Assembly (NCBI GenBank): GCA_020851735.1
Contig: JADZCD010000011.1
Location: 36,221-100,220 of the forward strand
Direction of reading: 5' to 3'
Length of the DNA: 64,000 bases
Source of the DNA: Phycisphaeraceae bacterium
Lineage (GTDB): Bacteria; Planctomycetota; Phycisphaerae; Phycisphaerales; Phycisphaeraceae
The translations under genes and the position numbers were made by a program. This document shows, in pieces, positions 33,671 to 42,875 of this stretch. Below the pieces are notes generated by a model. It had not been told where the DNA came from, searched no databases, and was given only the letters and a program-made list of their open reading frames with translations. How positions within the stretch are numbered: the first letter of the stretch is position 1; the number at the start of each line of letters is the position of its first letter.

Positions 33671-33861
33671 GTCTTAGTCCAAGCTGGCGTAGGGCTTGCC
33701 CCCCCACTTTTCGGCCCGTATGCGGCCAGCCGCGGCGATTGGGGCAGGCGGTTCTGCGAGCTGGCGCCAAACGTTGCCGGCGCGGGCCGCGGTTTTTGAA
33801 TTCGCGCGTGGGGCAGGCTTGACCAAAAAAAGATGATCGCTATTGTGGCAGGGCGATTTTG

Positions 33862-33935
33862 GGGCGATTAGCTCAGTTGGCTAGAGCGCACGGATCACAC
33901 CCGTGAGGTCACAGGTTCAAGTCCTGTATCGCCCA
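33862..33935 (+). tRNA. tRNA-Val (anticodon CAC)
   Basis: 74-nt cloverleaf. The acceptor stem GGGCGAT pairs with ATCGCCC, discriminator A at 33935. D-arm GCTC/GAGC, anticodon stem CACGG/CCGTG with loop ATCACAC giving anticodon CAC, T-arm ACAGG-TTCAAGT-CCTGT. No CCA encoded. Confidence 0.9.
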
Positions 33936-34021
33936 TTCCAAGCCTGTCCGGCTGCCCTTGTCTACCCTATTAAGTCCCTGTTGACGCGGACCTATGACCA
34001 GCCCCAAGATGCGGTTGGCCA

Positions 34022-35893
34022 TCACCTCATCTGCCCGCTGTGGCCTGGGATGTCGCCCATCGGCTCGCAGCGCCCGCCGAGGTGGGTGGCGAGGAACTTT
34101 TCCGCCAGGGCGTAGAAGTGCAGGCGATTGGGGGGACGAGCCAGGGTGTGGCCTTCGTCGGCGTAGATCACGTATTCCACGGGCAGGCTGGCCTTGCGCA
34201 TGGCGGCGACGATCTGGTCGCTCTCGGCCTGTTTGACGCGCGGGTCGTTGGCGCCCTGGCCGATGAGCAAGGGACGCTTGATGCGGTCGGCGAAAAACAG
34301 CGGCGAGCGCGACTTGAGCGATTCTTCGTCCCGATACGGATTGCCCACCCGCCGGTCGATCATGGCCAGCATCGGCTTCCAATAGGGAGGCGTGGTTTTC
34401 AGCAGCGTGACGATGTTGCTGGGCCCGACCAGGTCGACGCCGGCGCAGAAAAAGTCGGGGGTGAAGGTCAGCCCGGCCAGCGTGGCGTAGCCGCCGTAGG
34501 AAGCGCCCATGATGGCCACACGCTGGGGGTCGGCGATTTTCCTGTCGATCACCCAACCGACGGCGTCGAGCAGATCATGGTGCATGGCGGCGCCCCACTG
34601 GTGATTGCCGGCACTTAGGTGGGCTTTGCCGTAACCGCTGGAGCCGCGGAAGTTGACCTGCAGCACCGCGTAGCCGCGATTGGCCAGCCACTGGATCACG
34701 GACCAGAAGCCCCAGCCGTCGCGCATCCAGGGCCCGCCATGAACGTAAAGCACCAGGGGCAGATTCCGCGGCTCGACGTCCACCGGCAGCGTCAGGTAGC
34801 CGTGGAGCGTCAGGCCGTCGCGGGCGGTGACGCGGATGGATTGCTTGTGAGCGCGGACGTATTGATCCAGCTCCGGGTGACCGGCAAACAGGAACGAAGC
34901 TTTCTTCCGGGGGCGGTCGTAGCGGTAATAATGGGGCTGACCGTGATCGAAATTGAGGCTGACGATCCACGTCGTGTCGGCCAGATCGCGGCTTTGCAGG
35001 AACATCTCACCCTGATGTATCTGGCGGAAAGGTTGGAAATCGGCGGCTAAATCGTCGTCGAGGAATTCCCACTCGTATTTGTCGCGGTGGAAGCTCACGG
35101 CCTGGACGGTTTGCCTGGTGGGGTGAGTCATGACGCCCTCGGCGTCGAAGTGAAGGTCCTGGGCCAGGACCGTTTGGTTACCCGTCTGGATGTCGTGGGC
35201 CAGCAGGCGCATGGTGTCGAAGTTGTGATTGCCCAGCAAATACAGCGTCTTGCCGTCGAGGGAAAAGCTGACCGGCTTGCCTTGTTCGTCCGGCCCCCAG
35301 TGCTGTACGTTTCGCCAAGGCTCATCGTTGGCCTGGCGCAACAATAAATCCTGGCCCCCGTCATCCGTGCTGACCAGAACGGCCCGGATGTTCAGCTCGT
35401 GGGCGGTGTAGGACAAGGCGTTGCCGGGGTTGCGCGTGTCCAGCTCGACGGCGCCGCTGACCAGATCAAGGCGGTAGACATCCATGACGGCACGGTCGTT
35501 GATGTTCATGGCCACCAGGGCGAAGCGGGGATTCTGGTGGTGCAGGGCGACGAGTTCCGCCCGCACGCCTTGAAAGGGCGTCAGGTCGCGAACCAGACCG
35601 GTGCCAAGGTGAACCAGAAAGAGGTGATAGTTTTCGTCGCCTTCGGCATCCTGAAGATACATCAACTGGTCGGGCAGGAATGTCCAGGAAAACATGCGTA
35701 TGCCGCGTTTGGGATCGCGGGTCAGGACGCGATCCGGCTGACCGTTGGCGCCGGCCAGCCATACCTGCAGCACCTGGCGCTCGTCGGGAGCGAGATAAAC
35801 CAGGTGGCGGCCATCGGGCGAGATCTTCGGCCCGCTGCGACTGGGATTGCCAAAGAGCAAGGTGCGCGGGATCAGAGGAGGCGATTGAGACAT
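34022..35893 (-). CDS. S9-family serine peptidase (prolyl oligopeptidase type)
   Basis: 623 aa. Residues 1-370 are a beta-propeller built from blades such as GPKISPDGRHLVYLAPDE. Residues 380-610 are the alpha/beta-hydrolase domain with catalytic Ser465 in MGASYGGYATLAG, Asp550 in GQGANDPRV and His582 in ADEGHTLARP. It probably cleaves short peptides (acylaminoacyl- or dipeptidyl-peptidase-like). No signal peptide is seen, so it is likely cytoplasmic. ATG 35893 starts directly at the conserved N-terminus. Confidence 0.9.
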   Translation of the reverse strand: MSQSPPLIPRTLLFGNPSRSGPKISPDGRHLVYLAPDERQVLQVWLAGANGQPDRVLTRDPKRGIRMFSWTFLPDQLMYLQDAEGDENYHLFLVHLGTGLVRDLTPFQGVRAELVALHHQNPRFALVAMNINDRAVMDVYRLDLVSGAVELDTRNPGNALSYTAHELNIRAVLVSTDDGGQDLLLRQANDEPWRNVQHWGPDEQGKPVSFSLDGKTLYLLGNHNFDTMRLLAHDIQTGNQTVLAQDLHFDAEGVMTHPTRQTVQAVSFHRDKYEWEFLDDDLAADFQPFRQIHQGEMFLQSRDLADTTWIVSLNFDHGQPHYYRYDRPRKKASFLFAGHPELDQYVRAHKQSIRVTARDGLTLHGYLTLPVDVEPRNLPLVLYVHGGPWMRDGWGFWSVIQWLANRGYAVLQVNFRGSSGYGKAHLSAGNHQWGAAMHHDLLDAVGWVIDRKIADPQRVAIMGASYGGYATLAGLTFTPDFFCAGVDLVGPSNIVTLLKTTPPYWKPMLAMIDRRVGNPYRDEESLKSRSPLFFADRIKRPLLIGQGANDPRVKQAESDQIVAAMRKASLPVEYVIYADEGHTLARPPNRLHFYALAEKFLATHLGGRCEPMGDIPGHSGQMR

Positions 35894-35975
35894 GATCAGC
35901 TCCCAAAAATGGCTGCACGGAATGCAAATTGATTTTCAACTATTTTGCATCGGCCGACAACTGCGTGTCGGGCGG

Positions 35976-37163
35976 TCAGACATCCAGCGGGTGCTGCGCG
36001 AGGTAAAGCGGGGTGGATGAGAGCAGGCCTGACTCGGCTGCGGCGGTGGCGAACCACACGCGGCCATCAAGTTCTTGGGCGTCGATGGTGGCTCGGTTTT
36101 GCGCGACGGCGGCGGGACGGATATCCCACTTTATCTTGGTCCAATCCAGCGTGGGAGGATCCTCCACCGGTTGGCTGGAAATATTCCAGATCACCTGACG
36201 GGCTGGGCCCGTGCAATGGGCGGTCACCAAGCGCGGTGAATGATCGAGGGTTTGAACCTTGGCGAAGTTCAGCGGGGCGTTCTGACGCAGGCCCTGGGCC
36301 AGAGCGGAAATGGAGCGCATGCCGTCGGCGTCCAAATTGTGGTTTTGATTGGGGCAGGCCAGAAAATGGGCGTGATCCAGGCCGATGGCTCGCCAGGTGC
36401 GCACGTTGTCGGCCAGGGTGAAAAATTCGTCGTTAGCGGCGGTGGGCAGGTAGATGGCCAAGTCGCGGCGATAGGTCTGGCGGGCGGGATCAAAGGCAGT
36501 TCGCCACTGTTCCTGGACGGGCGCCTCTAGTTTGAGCAAACTTCTGGCCAAGTTCCCGCGGCGCAAAGTGCCTGAGCCATAGACAGCAATCACGGCGGTC
36601 AGGCGGGCATCGGCGCCGGCGGTCAAGAGCGACGTCACGCCGCCCCAGCTCCAGCCCTCTAAAACCAGCGGTCGGCCGCAGGCGAGGGCTTGGGTGACAT
36701 CCAGCATTCGCCGCACCGCCGCCACCGCGTGCCAAAGCCAACCGGCACGCGGAGGCGTGGGGGAGAACAGATTCGCTTCGTTCATGTCCGGGCCGGTGGA
36801 TCGGGAGGCGTCGCGGCTTTCTCCTTTGCCCGGCAAGTCCAGGGACAGGACGTTGTACCCGCTCTGCAAATAGGAACGGGAGCGCCAACCGTCGAACGAG
36901 CGGTGCACCCCGCCGCCGCCGTGGACCAGCACCACCGTGGGGCAGTCCCGCGGCTGTGGCTGCAACACCGCCACGCCGAAGATGCGCGTCGGTTGATCGT
37001 GATAGATCACGGAGTTAAAGCGTAATTCCAGCGCTTTTGCCCCCTCCGGCGTCCCGGCATAGGGCTGAGCCCAAGGCTTGATCTCCAGGTCCAAGTCGGG
37101 CCAGGCATCGATGGTCCAAAGCGGCGCGGAAGACGACGCGGCGGTGGAAGGCGAAGGATTCAT
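35976..37163 (-). CDS. Alpha/beta hydrolase
   Basis: 395 aa from ATG 37163; the frame continues to 37244 but those residues look non-native. It has the alpha/beta-hydrolase core VVLVHGGGGVHRSFDGW (oxyanion hole), LSLDLPGKGES, and the nucleophile elbow LEGWSWGGVTSLL with Ser in GWSWGG. A later LACPNQNHNLDADG carries the likely catalytic His. The early Pro-rich segment and lack of a clear signal leave localisation open. It may be an esterase acting on xenobiotic or carbohydrate esters. It lies between an S9 peptidase and a chemoreceptor on the same strand, but the gaps show no operon. Confidence 0.75.
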   Translation of the reverse strand: MNPSPSTAASSSAPLWTIDAWPDLDLEIKPWAQPYAGTPEGAKALELRFNSVIYHDQPTRIFGVAVLQPQPRDCPTVVLVHGGGGVHRSFDGWRSRSYLQSGYNVLSLDLPGKGESRDASRSTGPDMNEANLFSPTPPRAGWLWHAVAAVRRMLDVTQALACGRPLVLEGWSWGGVTSLLTAGADARLTAVIAVYGSGTLRRGNLARSLLKLEAPVQEQWRTAFDPARQTYRRDLAIYLPTAANDEFFTLADNVRTWRAIGLDHAHFLACPNQNHNLDADGMRSISALAQGLRQNAPLNFAKVQTLDHSPRLVTAHCTGPARQVIWNISSQPVEDPPTLDWTKIKWDIRPAAVAQNRATIDAQELDGRVWFATAAAESGLLSSTPLYLAQHPLDV

Positions 37164-37265
37164 AGGGAGCCCAACGAAAAGAGCGATCGCCCGCGTCGGC
37201 GCGGTGATCGCTCCAGATCCATGTGCGATCGGACAGAGGCCCAACGCCGGCCCGGGCGCGCCGGG

Positions 37266-39626
37266 CTACGCAACGTTGCTGGAGACGAGTTTGAATTGGC
37301 CGACGAGCCGTTGGAGCTGCTCAGCCTTCTGGGAAAGCTGCGTGGCGGCGACGGCGGATTGCCCGGCCCCGTCGGTAGCCTGCTGGGTGACGGAGGCAAT
37401 GCTCTGGAGGCTTTTACTGATCTGTTCACTGGCGGCGGACTGCTCCTCGGCGGCGGCGGCGATGGAGGTGATCATATCCGAGACCGCTTTGGCGTGAGTG
37501 ACGATGCCCTGGAGGCTGGCGCCGGCGTGGCTGGCGCGTTCGACGCCCTGCTTGACCTGGGCTGAGCCGCTGTTCATGCTCTGGACCGCCTTGGCGGTAT
37601 CGGTCTGAATCGCCTGGATGCTGGTGGCGATCTCGGCGGTGGCTTGGGTGGTGCGATCGGCCAGTTTGCGCACCTCGTCGGCGACGACGGCGAAGCCGCG
37701 CCCGTGTTCGCCGGCGCGGGCGGCCTCGATGGCGGCGTTCAGGGCCAGGAGGTTGGTCTGGTCGGCGATGTCGTTGATGACCCCGATGACCTGCCCGATC
37801 TGCTGCCCGCGTGCCCCCAGTTCCGTGACGCTTTGGGCGCTGGCGGCCACGGCCTGGTTGATCGCGCCCATGTCCTGGATGGTCTGGGCGACCACCTGGC
37901 TTCCCTGCGCGGCGGATTCCCCGGCCTTGGCGGCGCCGCCGGTGGCCTGCTGGCTCTTCTGGGCCACCTCGGTGACGGACTGGGCCATCTGCGCGACGGC
38001 GGAGGAAATCTGCGCCACCTGGTTCTGCTGTTCCTTCATGCCGACGGCCATTTCCTCGCTGCCGGCGGCGATCTGGGCCGAGGCGGAGGCGACTTCACGC
38101 GACACGCCGGCGACCTCGGAGATGATCTTGTTCATGTTGGATACAAAGGTGTTGAACCAGCCGGCGAGCTGGCCCACTTCGTCCTGCATGGACTGCTTCA
38201 TGACCTTGCATGGGTGGCAGGATTTATAGACGCCGTTCTTGATCTTCGGGCAGACAACCATGTCCTTATGGGGGGCTTCCGAGCCGACGGTTTCCCAGCA
38301 GCGGACGGTCCGGCCGAAGACCGGGCAGTCCTTCTTGCCGCACTTGGTCATGGACGAACACGGTTGAGCCTTCATGGCGGCCCGCTGGGTCAGGTCGCCT
38401 TCGCCCTGGGCGATGTCCTGGATGCGCGACACGATGTCGAGAATAGGCCGGGTGATGCGACGGGATATGACCAGGGCCAGCCCCATGGCCAGCACGATCA
38501 CGACGATCGCGGCCACCAGGGAGCTGACCGTCACCCGCCAGACGGAGGAATCAATGTAGGCCATCGCGTCATGGAAGTCGTCCTCGTAGGCGCCGACGCC
38601 GATGACCCAATCCCAGGGTTCAAAGTAAGTGACGGCGGCGACCTTGACGCGGGCCTGGGTATCGTTGTTGTTTTTCCAGGGGTAGCGGACAAAACGAATC
38701 TCGCCGGGGGGCGATTGGAGAGCTTCCTGGACGATGGTCTGAATCGGCCGCCCCCCGCCGGCGTCCTGCGTATTCCAGATGTTCTCGCCGTCGCGTTTGC
38801 CCTGATAGGAAAGGACGTAGTGGCCCTTTTCCGCCCCCTTGCCGCCGATGACATAGACGTAGCCGGACTTGCCGACCACGATGTCCATGATGCCCTTGCG
38901 CAGGGCTGCGACGCTTTCTTGTTTGACGCCGGTGTAAAGCATGCCGACGACCTGGCCGGCGGCGTCGGTGATGGGCCTGTAAGCGGTCAGGTACCAATGC
39001 CCGAGGATCTGGGCCCGGCCTTGGAAGGTCTGCCCGGCGAGCACCTGGGCGATCACGGGATTAGGGGATCCGTCGGCTGCGACGGCGGGGATATAGGTGC
39101 CCACGGCGCGGAGCCCTTTGTCGTTAAGCACGCTGGTGCAGACGCGCAGCATGTCGCCGCGATCATTCATGCGCTGAAAGATAGTGGCGCTGCTGCCGGT
39201 CAATTCCGTCACGTGATCGACCAGCGGAGCCGGCTCATCCGTCGTCGTCTGTCGACCGAGCGATTGACCGCCGACGAGCAGGCGCGCCAATGCGACAGTC
39301 TGAGTCTTCTGGGTCACCTGATCGACCGCTTCCCAGGTATCCACATGCGTGGCGTCAAACGTCACCGAGCCCATGTCCGCCAGCAGGTTCCAGGCGACGT
39401 TGAGGTCGCTTTGCAGTTTCTGCTTGGAGTTTTCGTATTGCACCTGGGCCATGCGATAGACATCTTTGGCGATCAGGGCGCAGCTGTCCTGGGCATTGAC
39501 GTTCAGTTGCCCAACCAGGTCGGCCCGGAGGGTCTGATTATTCCAGGCCACGGCGCCGATCATCGCGCCGGCGGTGACGACGATCCCAGCTCCGCAGAGG
39601 CTGATGATTCTGGTTCCAATGCGCAT
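37266..39626 (-). CDS. Methyl-accepting chemotaxis protein with cysteine-rich insert
   Basis: 786 aa. TM1 is at about 8-30. A large periplasmic Cache-type sensor spans about 40-360 ([20 protein letters not shown] and [18 protein letters not shown]). TM2 is at 366-389, followed by a HAMP start. Seven cysteines are spaced between 423 and 473: C423, C429, C434, C443, C459, C470, C473, including RCWETVGSE. This resembles the two-CW cysteine domain found in some MCPs and sensor proteins. The signalling domain (500-786) carries the tip [19 protein letters not shown]. It transduces a ligand signal, and perhaps redox or metal state, to the flagellar or pilus motor via CheA. No che genes are adjacent. 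Confidence 0.92.
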   Translation of the reverse strand: MRIGTRIISLCGAGIVVTAGAMIGAVAWNNQTLRADLVGQLNVNAQDSCALIAKDVYRMAQVQYENSKQKLQSDLNVAWNLLADMGSVTFDATHVDTWEAVDQVTQKTQTVALARLLVGGQSLGRQTTTDEPAPLVDHVTELTGSSATIFQRMNDRGDMLRVCTSVLNDKGLRAVGTYIPAVAADGSPNPVIAQVLAGQTFQGRAQILGHWYLTAYRPITDAAGQVVGMLYTGVKQESVAALRKGIMDIVVGKSGYVYVIGGKGAEKGHYVLSYQGKRDGENIWNTQDAGGGRPIQTIVQEALQSPPGEIRFVRYPWKNNNDTQARVKVAAVTYFEPWDWVIGVGAYEDDFHDAMAYIDSSVWRVTVSSLVAAIVVIVLAMGLALVISRRITRPILDIVSRIQDIAQGEGDLTQRAAMKAQPCSSMTKCGKKDCPVFGRTVRCWETVGSEAPHKDMVVCPKIKNGVYKSCHPCKVMKQSMQDEVGQLAGWFNTFVSNMNKIISEVAGVSREVASASAQIAAGSEEMAVGMKEQQNQVAQISSAVAQMAQSVTEVAQKSQQATGGAAKAGESAAQGSQVVAQTIQDMGAINQAVAASAQSVTELGARGQQIGQVIGVINDIADQTNLLALNAAIEAARAGEHGRGFAVVADEVRKLADRTTQATAEIATSIQAIQTDTAKAVQSMNSGSAQVKQGVERASHAGASLQGIVTHAKAVSDMITSIAAAAEEQSAASEQISKSLQSIASVTQQATDGAGQSAVAATQLSQKAEQLQRLVGQFKLVSSNVA

Positions 39627-40048
39627 GGGCTGACTCCCGTTATCGGGTCATTTTGGGGCGCGCGACACAGCGTTGGGCAATGAGCAAAGGTTCAGCACGA
39701 TTAAGCGAATAGGGCGTAGACATTAGCGAAGCCACCCCGACTTACGCTCTCGGCTGAGAGCTGAATATGAGCCAGCCAAAGCGATCTTCAGGTGTTTTCC
39801 TAATAAAGATCAGGCCCTGACGTGACGGATATCGGTAGATGTCCTTAACGCCTTAATCCCAGACAAGAATCAATAGAAAATATCATCGTTATAGACATAG
39901 ACAGGCCAAAAACATATAAGCAACATTTTTCTTTTCATGCTGCTTGGATGAGGTAAAACGCTTGAGGCGCTGCCACCGCGCCGGGGACAGGACCACGGCT
40001 GCACCTGGGGTTTAACTGATGATTCCGCTGGATTTGAAAATGAAAAAA
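39627..40048. other. Chemoreceptor upstream region
   Basis: About 420 bases without a gene, between the chemoreceptor and tRNA-Thr. Besides the sigma28-like site, the minus strand just after tRNA-Thr has a TTTTTTT run (40042-40048) that could end the tRNA transcript. Nothing else is supported. Confidence 0.5.
39829..39855 (-). promoter_or_regulatory. Possible sigma28 (FliA-type) promoter of the chemoreceptor
   Basis: On the minus strand, TAAGGCGT, exactly 11 nt, then ACCGATAT, compared with TAAAGTTT-N11-GCCGATAA (five of eight and six of eight). It lies about 200 nt upstream of the chemoreceptor ATG, which is far, so confidence is low. Confidence 0.3.
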
Positions 40049-40120
40049 AGCCACCTGTGGGACTTGAACCCACGACCTGTGCTTTACGAAAGCACCGCTC
40101 TACCGCTGAGCTAAGGTGGC
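40049..40120 (-). tRNA. tRNA-Thr (anticodon CGT)
   Basis: 72-nt cloverleaf on the minus strand. Acceptor GCCACCT/AGGTGGC, discriminator T. Anticodon stem GTGCT/AGCAC with loop TTCGTAA gives CGT. T-loop TTCAAGT. It reads ACG. CCA is not encoded. A T-run follows it. Confidence 0.93.
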
Positions 40121-40250
40121 GACCCAACGGGAAGGCCAAACGCCTCCGCCAGGGTGGCTACGAACCGCATAGAGTCTATCGGGCGGGTGCTGAAGTTAGC
40201 TAAGCCGGAGCGGACAGTCAATTAGGTTGGGGGCGCAAGGAGCCAAATAC

Positions 40251-40308
40251 CCGGGGCTTGCGCCCCGGCTTGGGATTCATAGAGGGGGCTTGACCCTATC
40301 CCATAGGG
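40251..40308. repeat. Two short hairpins upstream of tRNA-Arg
   Basis: CCGGGGC-TTGC-GCCCCGG (40251-40268) and CCCTAT-CCC-ATAGGG (40294-40308), each followed by related words (AGGTTGGGG). They resemble the hairpin cluster at 20617-20782 and are probably dispersed palindromic repeats. Confidence 0.5.
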
Positions 40309-40368
40309 CGACTAGGTTGGGGTTCAAGATGGCATATGTTCAAAATTGGGGGTATGCCTTTTTATGAT

Positions 40369-40442
40369 GCGGCCGTAGCTCAGTTGGATAGAGCAGCGGT
40401 TTCCTAAACCGCAGGTCGTGCGTTCGAATCGCACCGGTCGCG
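40369..40442 (+). tRNA. tRNA-Arg (anticodon CCT)
   Basis: 74-nt cloverleaf. Acceptor GCGGCCG with CGGTCGC (one G-U), discriminator G. Anticodon stem GCGGT/ACCGC with loop TTCCTAA gives CCT. It reads AGG. T-loop TTCGAAT. No CCA encoded. Confidence 0.93.
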
Positions 40443-40574
40443 TTTCCCAAGAAGTTATTTGGATCTTGTCGCCCAGCCTGACGTGCTGGGCTTGTTTTGT
40501 TCCATTCGGCGGCAAGGACCGGATAACCAAGGAAAACTGTCGCGGCGGGCCTTAAGTCGACTTGGAAAGCGGAC

Positions 40575-40615
40575 GATGAGGGAGATGCCGTCTGTACCGT
40601 TTGTGTCGATTGGGC
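40575..40615 (+). promoter_or_regulatory. 41-bp cluster element, copy A
   Basis: Matches 55349-55389 at 33 of 41 positions without gaps: GATGAGGGAGAT, then GTCTGTA, then CGATTGGGC are fully shared. It lies 60 nt before the export permease gene. It is probably a promoter or regulatory site of the polysaccharide cluster; its nature is unknown. Confidence 0.5.
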
Positions 40616-40673
40616 AAGGTTTTGCCTGATGGGCATCAAACGGAGGCAGGAGCGGACATTAAGGAGAGACGCT

Positions 40674-41585
40674 TTGTCGGCACTGCCGCCAAGCATTACC
40701 AGCGCGGGTTCAGCCTCGGCTGCGGGGGACGTGGGTATTGATCCCTACCGGCTAAACCATTCGCGCGTGACGGTCATTCGTCCGCGACGGGGGAAATTGC
40801 TGCCGGATATCGCTGAGCTGTGGCGGTATCGTGACCTTTTGTGGCAATACGTTTTGCGCGACATCCAGGTGCGTTACAAGCAGAGCATGCTGGGCGCAAG
40901 CTGGGCGGTGGTGCGGCCGGTGGCGTCGATGGTGGTGTTCCAGATTTTCTTCGGCCAACTCATGGGCCTGCAGAAGCAGGTGGACGGCGTGGCATACGCG
41001 GTGTTTGTGTTCGCGGGCCTGCTGCCCTGGCAGTTTTTCGCGGAGGTGGTGCGCGGCGTGAGTCTGTCGATGATCGCCAACGCGCACATTCTAAAGAAGG
41101 TGTATGTGCCGCGGCTGATTCTGCCGCTGTCGGTGATCGGGGCGCCGCTTTTGGATTTCGCTTGCGCGTTTCTGGTGCTGGCGGGCTTGATGTGGCACTT
41201 CCAGGTGGTACCGACGGCGAACCTGGCCCTGGTGCCGCTGCTGCTCTTAAGCGTGATCGTGGTGTCGCTGGGCGTGGGGCTGGTGCTGGCAAGCTTGGCG
41301 GTGTGGTGGCGGGACTTTGCCCATACCGTGCCGTTCATGCTGCAGATCTGGTTTTTCTTAACCCCGGTGATTTATCCGGTGAGCCTGGTGCAGAACCCCC
41401 ACTACCGCTGGATGCTGAGTTTGAATCCGATGGTAGGCACGATGGACGCGTTCCGCGCGGCGATCTTAGGCCAGCCGATCCAGGTCGAGACGTTGGCGGT
41501 GTCGCTGGCGGTGGGCGTGGGCCTGCTGGTGACGGGTTTGATGGTGTTCAATCTGTCGGAAAGGCATTTTGAGGACGTGGTGTAA
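40674..41585 (+). CDS. wzm: Polysaccharide ABC exporter, permease subunit
   Basis: 303 aa from TTG 40674, which has AAGGAG 8-9 nt upstream (an in-frame ATG at 40629 lacks one). It is an ABC-2 type permease: WRYRDLLWQYVLRDIQVRYK precedes six membrane helices, and NPMVGTMDAFRAAILG precedes the last helix. It matches Wzm/TagG proteins that export O-antigen, teichoic acid or capsule chains across the inner membrane. It pairs with the ATPase gene 24 nt downstream and opens the glycan cluster. Confidence 0.92.
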   Translation: MSALPPSITSAGSASAAGDVGIDPYRLNHSRVTVIRPRRGKLLPDIAELWRYRDLLWQYVLRDIQVRYKQSMLGASWAVVRPVASMVVFQIFFGQLMGLQKQVDGVAYAVFVFAGLLPWQFFAEVVRGVSLSMIANAHILKKVYVPRLILPLSVIGAPLLDFACAFLVLAGLMWHFQVVPTANLALVPLLLLSVIVVSLGVGLVLASLAVWWRDFAHTVPFMLQIWFFLTPVIYPVSLVQNPHYRWMLSLNPMVGTMDAFRAAILGQPIQVETLAVSLAVGVGLLVTGLMVFNLSERHFEDVV

Positions 41586-41609
41586 GACCGCGGCCTAAGA
41601 AAGGCGACG

Positions 41610-42875
41610 ATGACGGACTGGGCGATCCGAGTGCATGAGTTATCCAAGCGCTACCGGCTGGGGTCGGCGCGATCGATGACGGATCGCCTGAGCCAGAGCG
41701 GCCAGGGGCTATGGCGCCGCTTACGGGGGCTACCGCCGCAGGCTAAGCCTCAGAACCAGGATTTCTGGGCTTTACGCGACGTGAGTTTCGACGTGGGCCG
41801 TGGGGAAGTGGTGGGCATCATCGGCAACAACGGGGCTGGCAAGAGCACGCTGCTGAAGGTGCTCTCGCGGATCACCGGCCCGACGAAAGGCTGGGCGGAG
41901 ATCCAGGGCCGGGTGGGATCGCTGCTGGAGGTGGGCACGGGCTTTCATCCGGAGTTGACCGGACGGGAAAATATTTATCTCAACGGGGCGACGCTGGGGA
42001 TGCGCAACGCGGAGATCAGCAGGCACTTCGATCAGATCGTCGAGTTTTCGGAAATCGAGCGTTTTCTGGACACGCCGGTGAAGCGGTATTCCAGCGGGAT
42101 GTATGTACGGCTGGCGTTCGCGGTGGCGGCGCATCTGCAGCCGGAGATCCTGATCGTCGACGAAGTGCTGGCGGTGGGCGACACGGCCTTTCAGAAAAAA
42201 TGCCTAGGCAAGATGGGCGACGTGGCCCAGGGCGGGCGGACGGTGCTCCTGGTCAGCCACAACATGGCGGCGATCCAGCACCTCTGCAAGCGCACGGTGG
42301 TGTTGCGCAAGGGACAGGTTCTGCATCAGGGGCCCACGCACGAGGCGATCCGAACTTATCTGCGCAGCTTGGAAGGCGAACACGAGCTTGCCAGTCTAGA
42401 GCAGGCACCCGAGCGCAGCGGCGACGGGCGGGCGATCATCACCGCCTTTTATCTGCGCGACGGGGACGGCCGCGAAGTGTCGTCCGCCACGTGCGGACAG
42501 CCGATCACGCTGGTTTTCCGCTATCGCGTGCAGAGCCCCAAGCCGCTGTATCACGTGGTGCCGAGCTTTTCGATTCGCGACGAATACGGCAAGTCGCTGA
42601 TCCTGCACCGCAGCAACTTCACGGGCCAGAGCTTTGAGGGCCTAAGCGGGGAAGGAGAGTTTTCCTGCACGATTCCCCGGCTGCCGCTGACGGCCAACAC
42701 GTACGTGCTCAACGGCAACATCGCGGTGGGGGATGAGGTGGCGGACGATCTGATCTTAGGGCGCTTGCGGGTGATCGAAGGCGACTATTTCGGGTCCGGC
42801 GTGCCGGGGTTGCCCGGCCACAGCCCGGTTTTGATGGATGGAGCATGGGCATGCGAACTGAAAAAAGCAGCCTGA
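41610..42875 (+). CDS. wzt: Polysaccharide ABC exporter, ATPase with C-terminal glycan-binding domain
   Basis: 421 aa. Nucleotide-binding domain: Walker A GNNGAGKST (72-80), signature YSSGMYVRLAF (160-170), Walker B LIVDEVLAVGD (181-191) and the H-loop region VLLVSHNMAAI. Residues 260-420 form an immunoglobulin-like domain as in Wzt of E. coli O9a, which recognises the modified chain terminus before export. That domain implies a terminating modification made by cluster enzymes, for which the FkbM methyltransferases are candidates. The stop overlaps the next start. Confidence 0.93.
   Translation: MTDWAIRVHELSKRYRLGSARSMTDRLSQSGQGLWRRLRGLPPQAKPQNQDFWALRDVSFDVGRGEVVGIIGNNGAGKSTLLKVLSRITGPTKGWAEIQGRVGSLLEVGTGFHPELTGRENIYLNGATLGMRNAEISRHFDQIVEFSEIERFLDTPVKRYSSGMYVRLAFAVAAHLQPEILIVDEVLAVGDTAFQKKCLGKMGDVAQGGRTVLLVSHNMAAIQHLCKRTVVLRKGQVLHQGPTHEAIRTYLRSLEGEHELASLEQAPERSGDGRAIITAFYLRDGDGREVSSATCGQPITLVFRYRVQSPKPLYHVVPSFSIRDEYGKSLILHRSNFTGQSFEGLSGEGEFSCTIPRLPLTANTYVLNGNIAVGDEVADDLILGRLRVIEGDYFGSGVPGLPGHSPVLMDGAWACELKKAA

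Noticed and set aside
33671..33861. Terminator after tatA
   Set aside because: G+C-rich inverted segments and a TTTTT tract at about 33796 exist but do not form one clean stem followed by the T-run.
37644..39683. A 679-residue open frame antisense to the chemoreceptor
   Set aside because: It mirrors the chemoreceptor codons, is Gly/Asp/His-rich with no family motif and has no ribosome site. G+C-rich third positions create such antisense frames.
40500..40674. JUMPstart/ops element (GGCGGTAG) upstream of the exporter genes
   Set aside because: The ops core was not seen by eye; only the unrelated 41-bp element is present.
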